Assembly: GCA_039720395.1 (NCBI GenBank) | Contig: CM077829.1 | Location: 25,437,955-25,501,954, forward strand | DNA length: 64,000 nucleotides | Direction: 5' to 3' | Origin: Liquidambar formosana | Lineage: Eukaryota > Streptophyta > Magnoliopsida > Saxifragales > Altingiaceae | Part shown: positions 1 to 10,816 of the stretch, piece after piece | Layout: the number at the start of each line of letters is the position of its first letter | Numbering within the stretch: the first letter of the stretch is position 1 | Notes under the pieces: model-generated | The model's database searches: none | The model's input: the letters and a program-made list of their open reading frames with translations, nothing else | What the model was told of the DNA's origin: nothing | Translations under genes and position numbers: made by a program

Positions 1-50
1 ATGGATCCATCATACCACCACCAACACACATCAAGTCCTCAGAAGGGAAA

Positions 51-970
51 GAGATTCCTAATCCAGACTTCCCATCATGGCGTAAGACTGATCAATTTGT
101 CTTGAGTTGCATCAATGCAACCCTCACACAGGTTCTTGGGCACTCTACTGTGCATCAAGTCTGGGAAAGCCTTCACTCAATGTTTTTGGAGCAAAGTCAG
201 GCTCGCTTTGATCTCCTCAAAGGTGATATTCAAATGATTCAAAAAGGTATGTCATCAATCTCTGAGTACCTTAATCGGCTCAAGCATCTTGCCAATTCCC
301 TGGCTGCACTTTAGCACCCAGTCCTTGATCAGGAACTAGTTGGACATGCTCTCAATGGTCTAGGTTCGGAATATGACAACTTTGTAGTGATGACTGGAAA
401 ATCGGGAACGTCCACCCACTTTTTCAGAACTACGATCCCGGTTTTTCAATCATGAACAGCGTCTAAAACGATCTTCTCAATATGCTCCACCCATGGAAGA
501 TACAGCTCTCATGTCCACATTGGGTCCCAACACTCCACCACATACACAATACTTTCAGCCCACCAGCCATACCAATGGACCCCAAAACTCCGGCTTTCCT
601 TCCCAGCAAAATAGATCTAATCCAGCCCATCACCAAGGGTCTAACAGATTTCCACAGCCTCAACCACAACACCGTGGTCGTACCCAAAATTTTAAAGGCA
701 AACCATACTTGGGAAAATGTCAGATATGCCGCCAACAAGGACATAGTGCTGCCAGATGTCAATTTCGCTTCAAACAAGGCTATAATTCAAATCAAATGCG
801 CCAATCAAATCAAATGCACCAATCATTTGCAGCCATGAATATTTCTGAACCTCCCTCTACGGTCCAACCTCAAAATTCTGATCCATGTTGGTATCCTGAT
901 ACTGGTGCAACTAATCATATGACATCAGACATGCCACTTTCTTCAACAGCCCCAGGAATATTCAGGGTTC
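51..970 (+). pseudogene. Copia gag and protease region, broken
   Basis: The first stretch (from about 51 to a TAG at 312-314) reads as the Copia gag helical domain, with phrases such as VLGHSTVHQVWESL and ISEYLNRLKHLANSL. Reading continues past the stop and then shifts frame; the open stretch 493-990 carries the CCHC zinc knuckle CQICRQQGHSAARC (about 720-760) and then the aspartic protease active site WYPDTGATNHM (about 888-920). Gag forms the particle and the protease matures the polyprotein. At least one nonsense codon and one frameshift separate these parts, so no functional Gag-Pol can be made. Confidence 0.85.
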
Positions 971-979
971 GATTCCGTC

Positions 980-2297
980 ATGGTTGGTAATGGCGCTAGT
1001 CTTCATATTTCTCACACTGGTAATATTTATTTTAACAGATTTGGTTCTCAATTCAAACTTGAAGATGTGCTTTGTGTTCCTGCTATTAAGAAAAATCTCT
1101 TATTAGTTTCCCGATTCACTATTGATAATAATTGCTCCTTTCATTTTTTTTCTATGGGGCTATTGTGTTAAGGATTTGGCTACGGGGAAAGTTCTTCTCA
1201 AGGGACCCATTAAAGACAATCTTTATCCACTTCATCTTTCTCGTGCAACACTGAGGAATCAAGATGCTGCCATTTTAAAGGAGACTGCCCTTCTCAACTC
1301 CAAAACCACCCCTGAAGTGTGGCACAATCAGTTTGGGACACCCTAATTTTCAAGTTGTTTCTTCTTTGTCATCGAACAAGTGTTTGGAGATTTCTGGTAC
1401 TTGGAATAAAAATTTCATTTGTGCTGCTTGTCAGTTGGGTAAAAGCAAGAAACTACCATTTAGTTCATCTGATAGATGTTCTCCTCATCCCCTGTTTTTG
1501 GTTCATTGTGATGTTTGGGTGCTGCACCTGTTCCATCCATTTCGGGTTATCATTATTATATTGTCTCCATAGATGATTATAGTCGCTTTGTATGGCTTTA
1601 TCCCATGAAGGTCAAAAGTGATAGTGTTGCATGCTTCCTTCATTTTAAGAAGATGATGGAAAATCTGTTGTCTACAAAGATCAAGTATTTTCAGAGTGAT
1701 GGGGCTTTAGAATTAACAAAAGGTGAATTTAAATCTATCTTGGATGACTGTGGTATTATTCCTCGGATCTCATGCCCTCACATGCAACAACAAAATGGTG
1801 TTGCCGAACGCAAGCATCGCAATATAACTGAATTGGGACTTTCATTGATGTTTCACTATTCTATGCCTAAAAACTATTGGTTGGAGGCCTTTTGCACTGC
1901 TGCCTATCTCATTAATCGGTTGCCCACACCGATTTTGAACTCTAAATCTCCTTATGAAGTTCTCTTCAACAAAAGTCTTGATTACACTATGCTTCGCACC
2001 CTTGGTTATGCTTGTTACCCTTATTTAGGACCATACAAACAAGACAAGTTAAGTCCTAAATCAATTCAATGTGTGATCTTGGGATATAGCAATCAATACA
2101 AGGGCTATCGCTGTCTAGATCCCAGGACTGGACGAGTTTACACTTCTAGGCATGTTGTTTTTTATGAGTCCACCTTTCCATTTGCAGCCATGGCATCTGA
2201 TTCACCCACAATGGACACTCATCAACAATGGGATAATCTCCGTATCCCATTTACATCTTCACTGCCAGGTCAGACTTCTACTGTTCCTATTTCTTAA
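980..2297 (+). pseudogene. Copia integrase region, frameshifted
   Basis: Three overlapping frames (980-1171, 1122-1346, 1333-1576) hold the end of the protease and the integrase zinc-binding part, including VWHNQFGTP and CAACQLGKSKKLPF. A frame change near 1515 leads into the integrase core: SIDDYSRFVWLYPM, then YFQSDGALEL and QNGVAERKHRNI, which carry the D,D-35-E type residues. The core continues to NYWLEAFCTAAYLINRLPTP and the KGYRCLDPRTGRVYTSRHV segment typical of Copia. The stop at 2295-2297 interrupts the link to RT. Integrase would insert element cDNA into chromosomes; here it is broken by frameshifts. Confidence 0.88.
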
Positions 2298-4051
2298 ATG
2301 CCTTCAAAACCAACTTCTTCTACTGATGACTTTAATCCTCCTCTTACCTCTCCCACATCATCCCCAAACCCTTCACCACTTACCATTAAAATTCCTGAAT
2401 TACCACCCCCATCACTTACCACTGAAGTTTCTAACCCACCCCCCCAACCACTTACCACTGAAGTTTCTAACCCAACATCCCCACCACCTGTTCCTATACA
2501 TCATATGGTGACACGCCTCAAGGCTGGTATTGTGAAACCCAAACCCTTCTCCTACTTGACCACAAGGTATCCAATTCCTCATGCCTTTGTTGCCTTCCTA
2601 CCCTCTCAAGAAAACACTGAACCTTCCACCTATCATCAAGCCTCTAAAAATCCCTTGTACCTTGTCATCCCTCCATGAATATCGTAGGTTCCAAATGGGT
2701 TTATAAAATAAAAGAAAAACCAGATGGTTCAATTGAAAGGTATAAAGCCCGTCTGGTTGCCAAGGGCTATAATCAACAAGATGGCATGGATTTTACAGAA
2801 ACATTTAGTCCAGTAGTCAAGCCTGCAACCATTCGTACAGTTCTATCCCTTGCTCTCACTTATCACTGGACCCTTCGACAACTCAATGTTAAAAATGCCT
2901 TCTTTCATGGGCTACTTTCTGAAGAGGTTTACATGGAACAACCGCTGGGTTTCCGTGACTTGGCTCATCCTACACATGTATGTCGCCTTCATAAGGCCAT
3001 TTATGGTCTTAAACAGGCCCCTCGTGCGTGGTTTCAGCGATTTAGTGGCTTTCTCCTTCACTATGGCTTTATCTGCAGTAAGGCTGACTCAAATATGTTT
3101 GTTTTTCGCTCTTCAACTAGCATCATGGTTCTCCTTCTTTATGTTGATGATATTATCTTGACAGGCAGTTGCTCTTCTCTACACTATTTTTTGGGCATTG
3201 AAGCAAAGCGTACTCCTCAAGGACTTCATCTTTCTCAGTCCAAATATGCACTTGCTCTCTTCTCACGCACTGGCATGCTAGAAGCCAAACCTTGCTCCAC
3301 ACCAGTCCCAACTAGTTCTAAGCTCTCTCTTCATGATGGAGATCCATTACCTGATCCTTCATCTTACAGGCAAATTGTGGGTGCACTTCAATATCTTACC
3401 ATGACCCGACCTGATCTCACTTATGCTGTCAATCAAGCTTGTCAGTTTATGCATTCACCTACAACAACTCACTTCCAGGCCGTGAAGCGCATTCTCCGGT
3501 ATTTAAAGGGCACCGTTGATCTTGGAGTCCACTTCACATCATGCTCTTCTCTCACATTACATGCCTTCTCTGATGCTGATTGGGCTGGTTCTCCAGATAA
3601 TAGGCGATCTACAACAGGCTATTGCATCTTCTTTGGTCCTAATCTTGTGTTATGGTCCTCCAAGAAACAACACACTGTTGCACGATCCAGTGCTGAGGCA
3701 GAATATCGTGCTTTAGCATGCACTGCTGCTGAACTCATTTGGCTTCACTCTCTTCTTCATGAACTTCACATCTCACTTCCAATACCTTGTCACCGCTACT
3801 GTGATAATGTCAGTGCCACATGTATCGATGCCAATCCTGTGTTTCATGCTCGCACAAAGCATATCGAGATCGATTTTCATTTTGTTCGTGACTTTATCAC
3901 CACTGGTGCTCTTAGGGTGCAATTTGTTCGTACGGAATACCAAACTGCAGATATTTTTACAAAAGGACTGAGTACCTCTCGATTTATTCTACTTCGTGAC
4001 AAACTAATGATGCGCTCACTCCTTGTCAGTTTGCCGGGGGCTGTTAAGTGA
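2298..4051 (+). pseudogene. Copia reverse transcriptase and RNase H, internally deleted
   Basis: The linker 2298-2678 is proline-rich with a repeated LTTEVSNP unit. The open frame 2675-4051 begins within the RT ([27 protein letters not shown]) and shows [21 protein letters not shown] and the catalytic YVDDIILTG. Two lesions are visible. The first catalytic Asp of the usual LDVKNAF motif is Asn ([10 protein letters not shown]). About 25-30 residues normally lying between YVDDIILTG and LHYFLGIE are missing in frame. RNase H follows, with [34 protein letters not shown] and [11 protein letters not shown]. The TGA at 4049-4051 lies inside the first bases of the 3' LTR. Confidence 0.9.
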
Positions 4052-4271
4052 ATTTCAGCCTTGATTTGTTCAATAAATTTCAGCCTTGAGTTCAGCCTCA
4101 TATTCTTTTCCATTTACCTCTTTTATTCTAGAGATTTGATTGATGTAATTAGTTAATTAACATAAACTAGGAGTTGACCTTTCCTTTTAGATCCTCTGTT
4201 CTTTTCTATAAATACATGTGCACAATGTAAAGGAAATACACAGAAAAGTTTATCTTCTCTTATTTTTTTCA
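4042..4271 (+). repeat. 3' LTR of the Copia element
   Basis: It starts TGTTAAGTG directly after a purine-rich tract (GCCGGGGGC) and ends TTTTTTTCA at 4271, giving the TG...CA form. A TATAAATA box lies at 4207-4214. The 3' limit is fixed by comparison with unit B, where the LTR is absent. The LTR ends 290 bp upstream of the start codon of LEA gene 1 and in the same orientation, so it could act as an alternative promoter. Confidence 0.85.
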
Positions 4272-4419
4272 AACTCCCTGCCTTATCTTTTGTTTTTTTC
4301 CTATTGAGTTCTTAGTCCTTTTACCCCAAAAAAATAGAGTTAGAGCCATGCTGTTGTGGGGTCCACCGTACCTCTTGACAAATTCAAGACGGCATGGCTC
4401 ACCGGCATTAAATTTGATA

Positions 4420-4430
4420 GATATATATAC
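4420..4430 (+). promoter_or_regulatory. Likely TATA box of LEA gene 1
   Basis: GATATATATAC lies 132-142 bp upstream of the ATG at 4562, leaving room for a 5' UTR of about 100 bp. The same motif is kept upstream of LEA gene 2. Inference from position and sequence only. Confidence 0.4.
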
Positions 4431-4561
4431 ATATCCCTCGTGACAAAAAATCCTCTATTAGACTAAACTCACCATATCCAAACTCTTTCACCGTACCTCT
4501 TAATTCAATCAAAAACCCAGATCGAACAAAAACTCCACCTAAACCATTCCAATCCCAAAGA

Positions 4562-5203
4562 ATGGCCGAAGAGAGTGAAGTTTCTTCTTTAGCACCTCCC
4601 GGAAGCTATGGCAGGAGCGACGAAGAATTGGCGTGGCACATACCCAATGCATCACGCCCCAAAAAAAGCAATAAATGTTTGGTATATATCCTTGCCGGGA
4701 TTGTCATCCAGAGCATAATTCTATTATCTTTTGCATCGGTAGTTCTGCGTGTCACAACTCCTGCTGTTAAACTGAGATGGGTCGCCGTCAAAAACCTCAA
4801 GTATGACAGTACCACACCGTCTTCTTCACTTAACGCGACGCTGATTGCCGAGGTGACGGTTAAGAATACAAATTTTGGTCGCTTCGAATTCGAGAACAGC
4901 ACCGCAAGTTTCATATATGGGGACATGAAACTTGGTGACATGAAAATTGGCACGGGCCGTGTGAAAGCTAGGGAGACGAATAGGGTAAATGTTACGGCGG
5001 AAGTGAGATCAAACGGGTTACCAGATAATATGAATCTTAGCAGTGATATTGGTTCGGGTACGTTGGAACTGAGAAGCTATGCCAAGTTGAGTGGTAGGGT
5101 TCTTGTGATGAAGATAGTTAAGAAGCGTGAGACCTCGGAGATGAATTGCAGCATGACTCTGAACTTGACGAGGGGTGAAATCCAGGATTTGTTATGCAAC
5201 TAA
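4562..5203 (+). CDS. LEA-2 / NHL-like membrane protein, twin 1
   Basis: A single-exon gene of 213 residues. The N-terminus is short and cytosolic (MAEESEVSSLAPPGSYGRSD), followed by one transmembrane segment at about residues 40-62 (CLVYILAGIVIQSIILLSFA). The C-terminal part is a LEA-2 domain with the usual features: VKNTNFGRFEFENSTASFIYGD, then IGTGRVKARETNRVNVTAEV and a final conserved Cys near the end (LLCN). Several N-glycosylation sequons (NAT, NST, NVT, NCS) fit an extracytosolic domain. Proteins of this family (LEA hydroxyproline-rich glycoproteins, NDR1/HIN1-like) are membrane-anchored and linked to stress or defence; the role of this member is unknown. The start is supported by conservation of the ATG and about 290 bp upstream in unit B. 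It differs from twin 2 at about 9 residues. Confidence 0.92.
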   Translation: MAEESEVSSLAPPGSYGRSDEELAWHIPNASRPKKSNKCLVYILAGIVIQSIILLSFASVVLRVTTPAVKLRWVAVKNLKYDSTTPSSSLNATLIAEVTVKNTNFGRFEFENSTASFIYGDMKLGDMKIGTGRVKARETNRVNVTAEVRSNGLPDNMNLSSDIGSGTLELRSYAKLSGRVLVMKIVKKRETSEMNCSMTLNLTRGEIQDLLCN

Positions 5204-5790
5204 TACGATGGTTTGGAACCTTTTTCCTCTTTCTTTCTTTCTTTCTTTGTTTTTTTTTTTTCCTAAGGTTTTTGTGTATCCTTCTCTAGCATATGAGATT
5301 CATTAAATTTTAAGAGCTGTATGTCCTTTCTTTTTTTTTTTCTTTTTTTTTGTGAAAAATAGTGACACCATATATGTATGTTCTTAATTGCTAAGAACAA
5401 GTTATTATGCAAAACCTTGAGGATGGACCCGTAGTTCCAAGGACTCATGCCTCAAGAACTATAAGATCTTCTGTTCAACTTCCACGTACACTTCTTAGGG
5501 TAGCCACCAGCCATCTCCTGGGCCTTAAGTGATGCAGAGTGGACAATACCAACCTATGTTCAGGATATTAGTCGGTTAGAAGGGCTTAGGCAAAAATGCA
5601 ATTAAACAATTTCGCCTTAGCCTTGAAGTTTCAAAGAGTAAGCTATTATGCAATTACATCTCCATCCCGGCCATAGTTTTACTTAATCCCATTTTCAACA
5701 CTGAATAAAGTTGCTTTATATCAACTTTTTTATTGGTTAGTAATAACTTTGCTAGAAGATATATGGTCGATCAATATATATATATATATA
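5204..5790. other. 3' flank of LEA gene 1
   Basis: T-rich 3' UTR-like sequence (TTTC repeats near 5230, poly-T near 5330), then non-coding sequence that is conserved in unit B (36381-36970). The short open frames here are not conserved as protein. Confidence 0.6.
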
Positions 5791-6607
5791 CTAGTATGAA
5801 CCCGCGCATCACAAATGAATATGAAGATAACAAATAGTTTAATGATCCAGAGTTTAGGCTAACATGTTTTTATGTATGGTTCAACTCTTTGCATCCCTAC
5901 TTATAAAGCAGTGTGTCCATCTTCCCATTAGTTGTCTTGGACAGTTAAGGGTTGTTACTTATACCCAACTTCTTTATAGCTCCCCCAAAAATGAAAAAAA
6001 GGAAAAAAAAATGGGACAACCTGATTAATTGAAGACAAAATCTAGAAGATTATAAATCGAATTAGGAAATTACTGGGAAAAATATTTAATTTTTGATTGA
6101 ATATGTTGTCAAATACACTTGAAAACTTACCAAATAAAACAATTGCTTATCTATAGCAAACCAAGCAATCAAGATTCTCCTTTACAGGATCCCATGATTA
6201 CTCATTACTTATCCAATAACTAACTGGTTATTTAAAAAATTAGCAATAGAAAACCTATACTAAATAATAAAAGAAGGGATAAGGACAAGGTAGAGGGAGA
6301 AGAAAGGTGTAGGGGGAAGTAGAAGAGAACCAAAAAAAAAAAAAAGGAGGAGGTGCTGACGTTGTGTGTAGAGGGGTGGGGGAGAAAAGAAAGAAAAAAA
6401 TAAATAAAGATGAAGGAATAGGGAAAAAGTAGAGGAAGTGGGAAGGTTGTACGGTTGGGGAAGGGAAGAAAAAGTTGAGGAAGGGGCTGACGTCATTTGT
6501 GGGGCCAAGGATGAGGAGAGGAATGGATTTTGGAGGGAAGACTTATTAGAGAGACACATCAGCAAAAGATGAGGTCAGCAAAAAAACCTCTTAATTATAG
6601 TATATAT
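5791..6607 (-). mobile_element. Non-autonomous Helitron-like element
   Basis: Read on the minus strand, the right end starts TATACTATAATTAAGAGG, a common plant Helitron 5' terminus. The left end finishes GCGCGGGTTCATACTAG followed by T, matching the CTRR-T rule of Helitron 3' ends; the usual hairpin before it is degenerate. The block is missing from unit B, where the flanks join at an AT repeat (36960-36972). No Rep/helicase coding sequence is present. The interior is purine-rich (6270-6540). A second Helitron-start-like motif (CTATACTAAATAATAAAAG) on the plus strand near 6256 hints at a composite. The exact 5' base is uncertain because of the flanking AT repeat. Confidence 0.55.
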
Positions 6608-6616
6608 ATAGTTTTT

Positions 6617-6754
6617 ATCATGTGGGGGATATCCTGGATATCCCATTTAATCACAGTCATTTGTGAGCGACACACGTGAACTCATGAATGCGCGCGTGTC
6701 ATTCCACGGACGGCTGTGATCGAACGGGATAGTTCGGGATATCCTGCACATGAT
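6617..6754. mobile_element. Palindromic MITE-like element
   Basis: ATCATGTGGGGGATATCC at the left is the near inverse of GGATATCCTGCACATGAT at the right, and the arms continue imperfectly inward (CACAG...CTGTG, CACGTG/GCGCGC region). The element is absent from unit B. The target duplication is hidden by flanking AT repeats. Superfamily not assigned. Confidence 0.5.
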
Positions 6755-6757
6755 CAG

Positions 6758-6760
<3 letters not shown>

Positions 6761-6807
<47 letters not shown>
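6761..6807. repeat. (TA)n microsatellite
   Basis: About 47 bp of uninterrupted TA. Unit B has only a short TA run at the same place. Confidence 0.95.
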
Positions 6808-6810
<3 letters not shown>

Positions 6811-7760
6811 CTTTAATGTCCAGTTGACCACTCTATGGTGGATTAATGACTAACCCTTGAAAAAGTTTGATTGAACATTTTAAGAAACCAATTATCAACT
6901 TGCTAAATGAAAGGTTTCATTGGTTAAATGATGGGAAAGAAGGAGATTAAAGGGCAATGGATCAAAAGGCAAAAGACAAGTACATTGATTTTTCACACTC
7001 ACCCAACGAGCTTTTCAACTCTGAAGTTTTAATTAAATCTAATAATCATACATAATTCTAATTCTAGGAGCTTAAACCCGTGCAAGCAAAACTTGAAACC
7101 TATATCCATTATCCAGGAGCTAGTTCCACCGGATCGAGCTGATGCCACATGGAGGCATTTTGTTGGAAACCCAACATTTTGCGGTCCAGACTAAGAAAAT
7201 GGGTCACATGTGAAAACATCACGAAAATGATGGAAGGGCCCGATACAGACGAAGATTAAATATTAGAGCAAAAGTGCAACCCAACCGGTTAAAGAAATGA
7301 TTAATGTAGTAGGCTATACTGCTATAGACACGGCAAATCTGTCATCATCGCCACAAACACCACGAAATTCTATTTTCTTATTACTCAAGGAACCAGCCAC
7401 AAGACTTTGCTATCTCCGTCCAATTTCATGGTGCGCCACGCGATTGAAACGGCCCACCTCCTCGTCCTGCCCTGTGAACCTTCCCGATGTGAAATTGAAT
7501 ATAGGCAAACTATGGTGGTATGTCCGATTGATTTGGATTTTTTGGCCCAGACAACGGCTCCTTCATATTAATGTTGTAGAGGAATGCTAATCACTGCTAA
7601 TCGCTCAGCATCCTTCGCCCTAATCACCCTTCTCAAGGTTTTTCTTCTTTCTTATTTTTAAAAATATGGTAGGGGATAGAAAACGGAATATACCATCATT
7701 CCATAATTAGTGAGTTATGCAATTGGATGAAGTCGAGAAAATCACCAACATGTTTTGCCT
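6808..7760. other. Non-coding flank shared by units A and B
   Basis: Aligned with 36971-37881. The open frame 7297-7590 is not kept in unit B (indels at about 7318-7330 and 7464-7510 change the frame and length), so it is not treated as a gene. No RNA gene or promoter is recognisable. Confidence 0.6.
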
Positions 7761-7772
7761 GCCATCTGACTT

Positions 7773-8025
7773 TTTTTTTTCTTTGTTTAAAAAAAAAAAA
7801 AAAAAATTCAATAAGGAGAGTATCCAAGACTTTGGCCCCAACTAATCCTATAGGCATGTGCAATGCCCCCATCTCACACACACCCACTATTACCAAGCCC
7901 TTTGGGTCCTGAGGGTATCCCCAAAGGGAATCAACGCTTTTGTGCAGTTTCGAATACTTAACCTACGCTTCCTGAGGCGTTATCAAAGTTCGACTTACCA
8001 TTAAGCTAACCCTTTGGGGTTGCTA
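7773..8025 (-). mobile_element. tRNA-derived SINE (copy in unit A)
   Basis: On the minus strand the 5' part has a box A-like TTAGCTTAATGG (about 8009-8020) and a box B-like ATTCGAAAC (about 7948-7957). The 3' end runs to GGATACTCTCCTTATTGAA and then a T-rich tail, the usual plant SINE ending. It is flanked by GCCATCTGACTT (7761-7772) and GCCATCTAACTT (8026-8037), an 11/12 target duplication. The same SINE sits at the same place in units B and C, so it predates the duplications. Confidence 0.7.
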
Positions 8026-8142
8026 GCCATCTAACTTGGATGACATCATTGTATTCTCTAATTAAGAGGATGACATATATCTTCGTATTCTCTAATTAAG
8101 ACTAATAACCTTATATAATTGGAGGGAAAATTAAATATAGCT

Positions 8143-8176
<34 letters not shown>

Positions 8177-8824
8177 CTAAACACTACAACAAAATAGAGT
8201 ATTTATGTAATACCCGTAATTTTTAAATAGGGTATTAAGGGTTTAATCTATGGTTAACGTAGTTAATCCCTTGATTTTTCGAATGATTTCATGCATGGGA
8301 AATGCATGTATATGATATTATGATGTTGGATGTGTTTGGATGCTTGTTTTGTGCATTGAGTATCTTTCGGGTGCATTTAGCCTTAATTGCAACTTAAGGG
8401 TTTAAGCTGCTGAAATTTGGCTAAGTGTAGGGAAAAAGTGAATTTTCGTAAATCTTCGTTTTAAAGGATAATTTTTGGCGGTAATGGGAGTTTATAATAT
8501 TATAAGACATTGGTGATTTTATGGGATTTTATTAACATGTTTGGATTGGTTTCCTCACATGTTTGTTTTAGGAAAATCTGTCGGGCGACGGAATTTGTAC
8601 TAAAACTTGGAAATGAAATTTTGATATATTGGGTATTTGATTTTTCTGATATTTTATTTGGATTCAAATGGGGGGTTATTTGCTTATTTTCATTAAATAA
8701 CTTAAAGTAAAAGGATAATATAAAAATGGAGAAGATTACTTAAATGTTTTGGATGAAAATAAGGCTGATATCTGAGCTGATGGAGAATTGCCTGACTAAC
8801 TGGCTAGTTTCTGCTGTCTGTGTG

Positions 8825-8975
8825 TTTCAGACGGCTGAAACATGTTTCAGCCGTCTGAAAGTCAATTTTCAGCCGGCTGAAAGTTCATGTCAGCCGACTG
8901 AAAATTCCAGAGAAGGGTTATTTTGTGTTGGGCATTTCAGCCGGCTGAAAATAGTTTTCAGCCGTCTGAAAGTGT
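8825..8975. repeat. Cluster of six palindromic TTTCAGCCGNCTGAAA motifs
   Basis: Six close variants of TTTCAGCCGGCTGAAA / TTTCAGCCGTCTGAAA occur in about 150 bp in the solo LTR, upstream of its likely TATA box. Each is a self-complementary 14-16 mer. A binding-site or structural role is inference. Confidence 0.75.
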
Positions 8976-10024
8976 CGGCGGACAGTTTTCAAAAATGATG
9001 AAAATGACCCTTTTGCTCCCCTTTTTCTATATAAACCCTTTCATCTATAAAATTCTAGACTCTTCTCCACATTTCCAGCCATATAGAGAGAGAGAAGGGA
9101 TAGGAGAGAAAGAGAGAGGGGACGGTGGAGAGAGAAAGGGCTTCTCCCTCCATTTTTATGGGTTTTCATGCATAGGGAGCTTGGATTTCGACATTTCTAT
9201 CTTGGATTCACTCATGGTTTACCTCTATTTCGGATTTGAGAGGTAATTTCTCATGTATAAAGTTAGGGTTTTCATTTCTTTTGGGATTGGGTTATCATAT
9301 CCTTACATTTTGTGTTTATTCATGGTATTTGTGAGGTTTGGTCCCATTTTGGAGTTGGAATCTCCATTATTTTCATCAAGCATGGCATTTGGGAGCTAGG
9401 GCTTGGATTGGGGGGCTTACATGTGCATCCTAGGCTTGGATCTACACACTCACCACATCAAGACTGCATTTTTCTACACGTTTCATGGAGGTAGGTGCAA
9501 TTTACATAGGTTTAAACTATTGACATGATAATATGGTATATATTATCATAGTAATTGGTATCCATGGGCTTAGAATATGTATATAAATGATTTATGGAAT
9601 AAATCTTGAAAGAGAACTTTGGGTATTTGACAACATAAATTGGAATTATGTTTATTAATAAGTTTGGTCAGTTGTATACATCCTATGGAATATAGATGTA
9701 GGGATTTTACGGTTACTTTCCCTGTTTATGCAAGGTTTTCGATTATGATTTCAAGGTTATAATCATAAAGAGAAATTATGTTGTTTATTACAATTTTGGG
9801 TATAATTATGATGTTATTTGATTATGACTTATATAGCATACTTTGGAGATGATTTTGGTTATAAAATCATTTTATGGTTATTGCACTGCATGTTGGGCAT
9901 AATCATGCATTAAATGGACTTAATGAATACTGGGTAAAAGTATTGCATAAAAAGGGGTTATTGGAATTGGACTACTTGCAGTCAATGGGACTTTGCGGTG
10001 TTTTCCATTCCTTTGGTCCTGGGG

Positions 10025-10104
10025 TACTTTCCGGTTCCAGGTAGGAACCCTTGTGTTCCCGAATCAGAGGCTACTTTCCGGTTCCAGGTAGGAACCCTTG
10101 TGTT
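10025..10104. repeat. 33 bp direct repeat in the solo LTR
   Basis: Two identical copies beginning TACTTTCCGGTTCCAGGTAG lie at 10025-10057 and 10072-10104, separated by 14 bp. Confidence 0.85.
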
Positions 10105-10816
10105 GTCCTCTTGGAGGTTGGGTTTAAATCCTCCGTTTCCGCGCGAAGACTCCTGCGGGAGTGGTCGGTAATAAATGGATTTAATGTAAATTGGACATGA
10201 GTCACATGCATTGGGCATTATGCATTATTTATTTTAAGTTATGGGTTATAACTTATTTTGGGATTTATAATATACTCGGTTGGTATATTTTGATGTAAAT
10301 GATATAATCGGTTTTATTTATATCATTGCTTTAGTTTACTATGTTAAATTGTATCTACTGAGTCGTCGGACTCACACCTATTTATTTCCATGTTTTTCAG
10401 AGATTATTTTCAGGTGGATTTATGCTTTACACGGGGATGCTCTTAATGGGAAATTACCTATGTTAATTATTGATGTAATTTAATGGGGAGAATATGTATT
10501 AATTCATTTTATTGGGCCAATGTAAATGAAAATTTAATCCTGGTTGTAATTTTAATTACTTATGGTTGTGTGTATGTGGAATGCGACGCATGGGATGATA
10601 CCACTACCATGGATGACAGGAAATTTTTTATGTATGGATTTTATAACAGGTTTTCACGATGGTATGTCCTATCTACGGATGGGTCATGCCGAAAATTTTT
10701 AAAATGTTGAGGATTTTAACACGTGTCATCCATGCCTTAACAAAGGATTTATTAAAGAAAAAGCTTGTTTTATTATCATTGATCACGGCTTAATTAATTT
10801 GGGTCGTGACAATTTA

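Larger units (their letters stand above)
1..4271 (+). mobile_element. Ty1/Copia LTR retrotransposon, 5' end outside window, decayed
   Basis: Gag, protease, integrase, reverse transcriptase and RNase H motifs follow one another in Copia order (integrase before RT), then a polypurine tract and a 3' LTR at 4042-4271. The coding region is split over several frames with internal stops, so the copy is dead. The right border is exact: unit B at 35236 contains the uninterrupted sequence starting AACTCCCCGCC, which matches the base right after the LTR (4272). The 5' LTR and the left target duplication lie beyond the window edge; AACTC would be the expected 5 bp duplication. Short LTRs of this size are usual in the Ale/Ivana-like Copia lineages, but the lineage was not determined. 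Confidence 0.93.
8206..10811. mobile_element. Solo LTR of a Ty3/Gypsy-like element, 2.6 kb
   Basis: It begins TGTAATACCCG and ends GGGTCGTGACA, termini resembling those of Tekay/Del-type chromovirus LTRs. It is flanked by the perfect 5 bp target duplication ATTTA (8201-8205 and 10812-10816). Removing it restores the CACTA sequence from terminus into its first hairpin repeat. Inside are a likely TATA box (CTATATAAACCC, about 9026-9037), a GA-rich leader (9080-9140), six palindromic motifs (8825-8975) and a 33 bp direct repeat (10025-10057 and 10072-10104). No gag or pol is present, so it probably arose by LTR-LTR recombination. The lineage call is by ends only. Confidence 0.8.

Noticed and set aside
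4606..4953. 115-codon minus-strand frame opposite LEA gene 1 (and its equivalent at 35783-36130)
   Set aside because: It is conserved only because the sense gene is; no known domain. Treated as a shadow of the LEA reading frame.
7297..7590. 97-codon open frame in the LEA 3' flank
   Set aside because: Not conserved in unit B, where indels change the frame; no domain.
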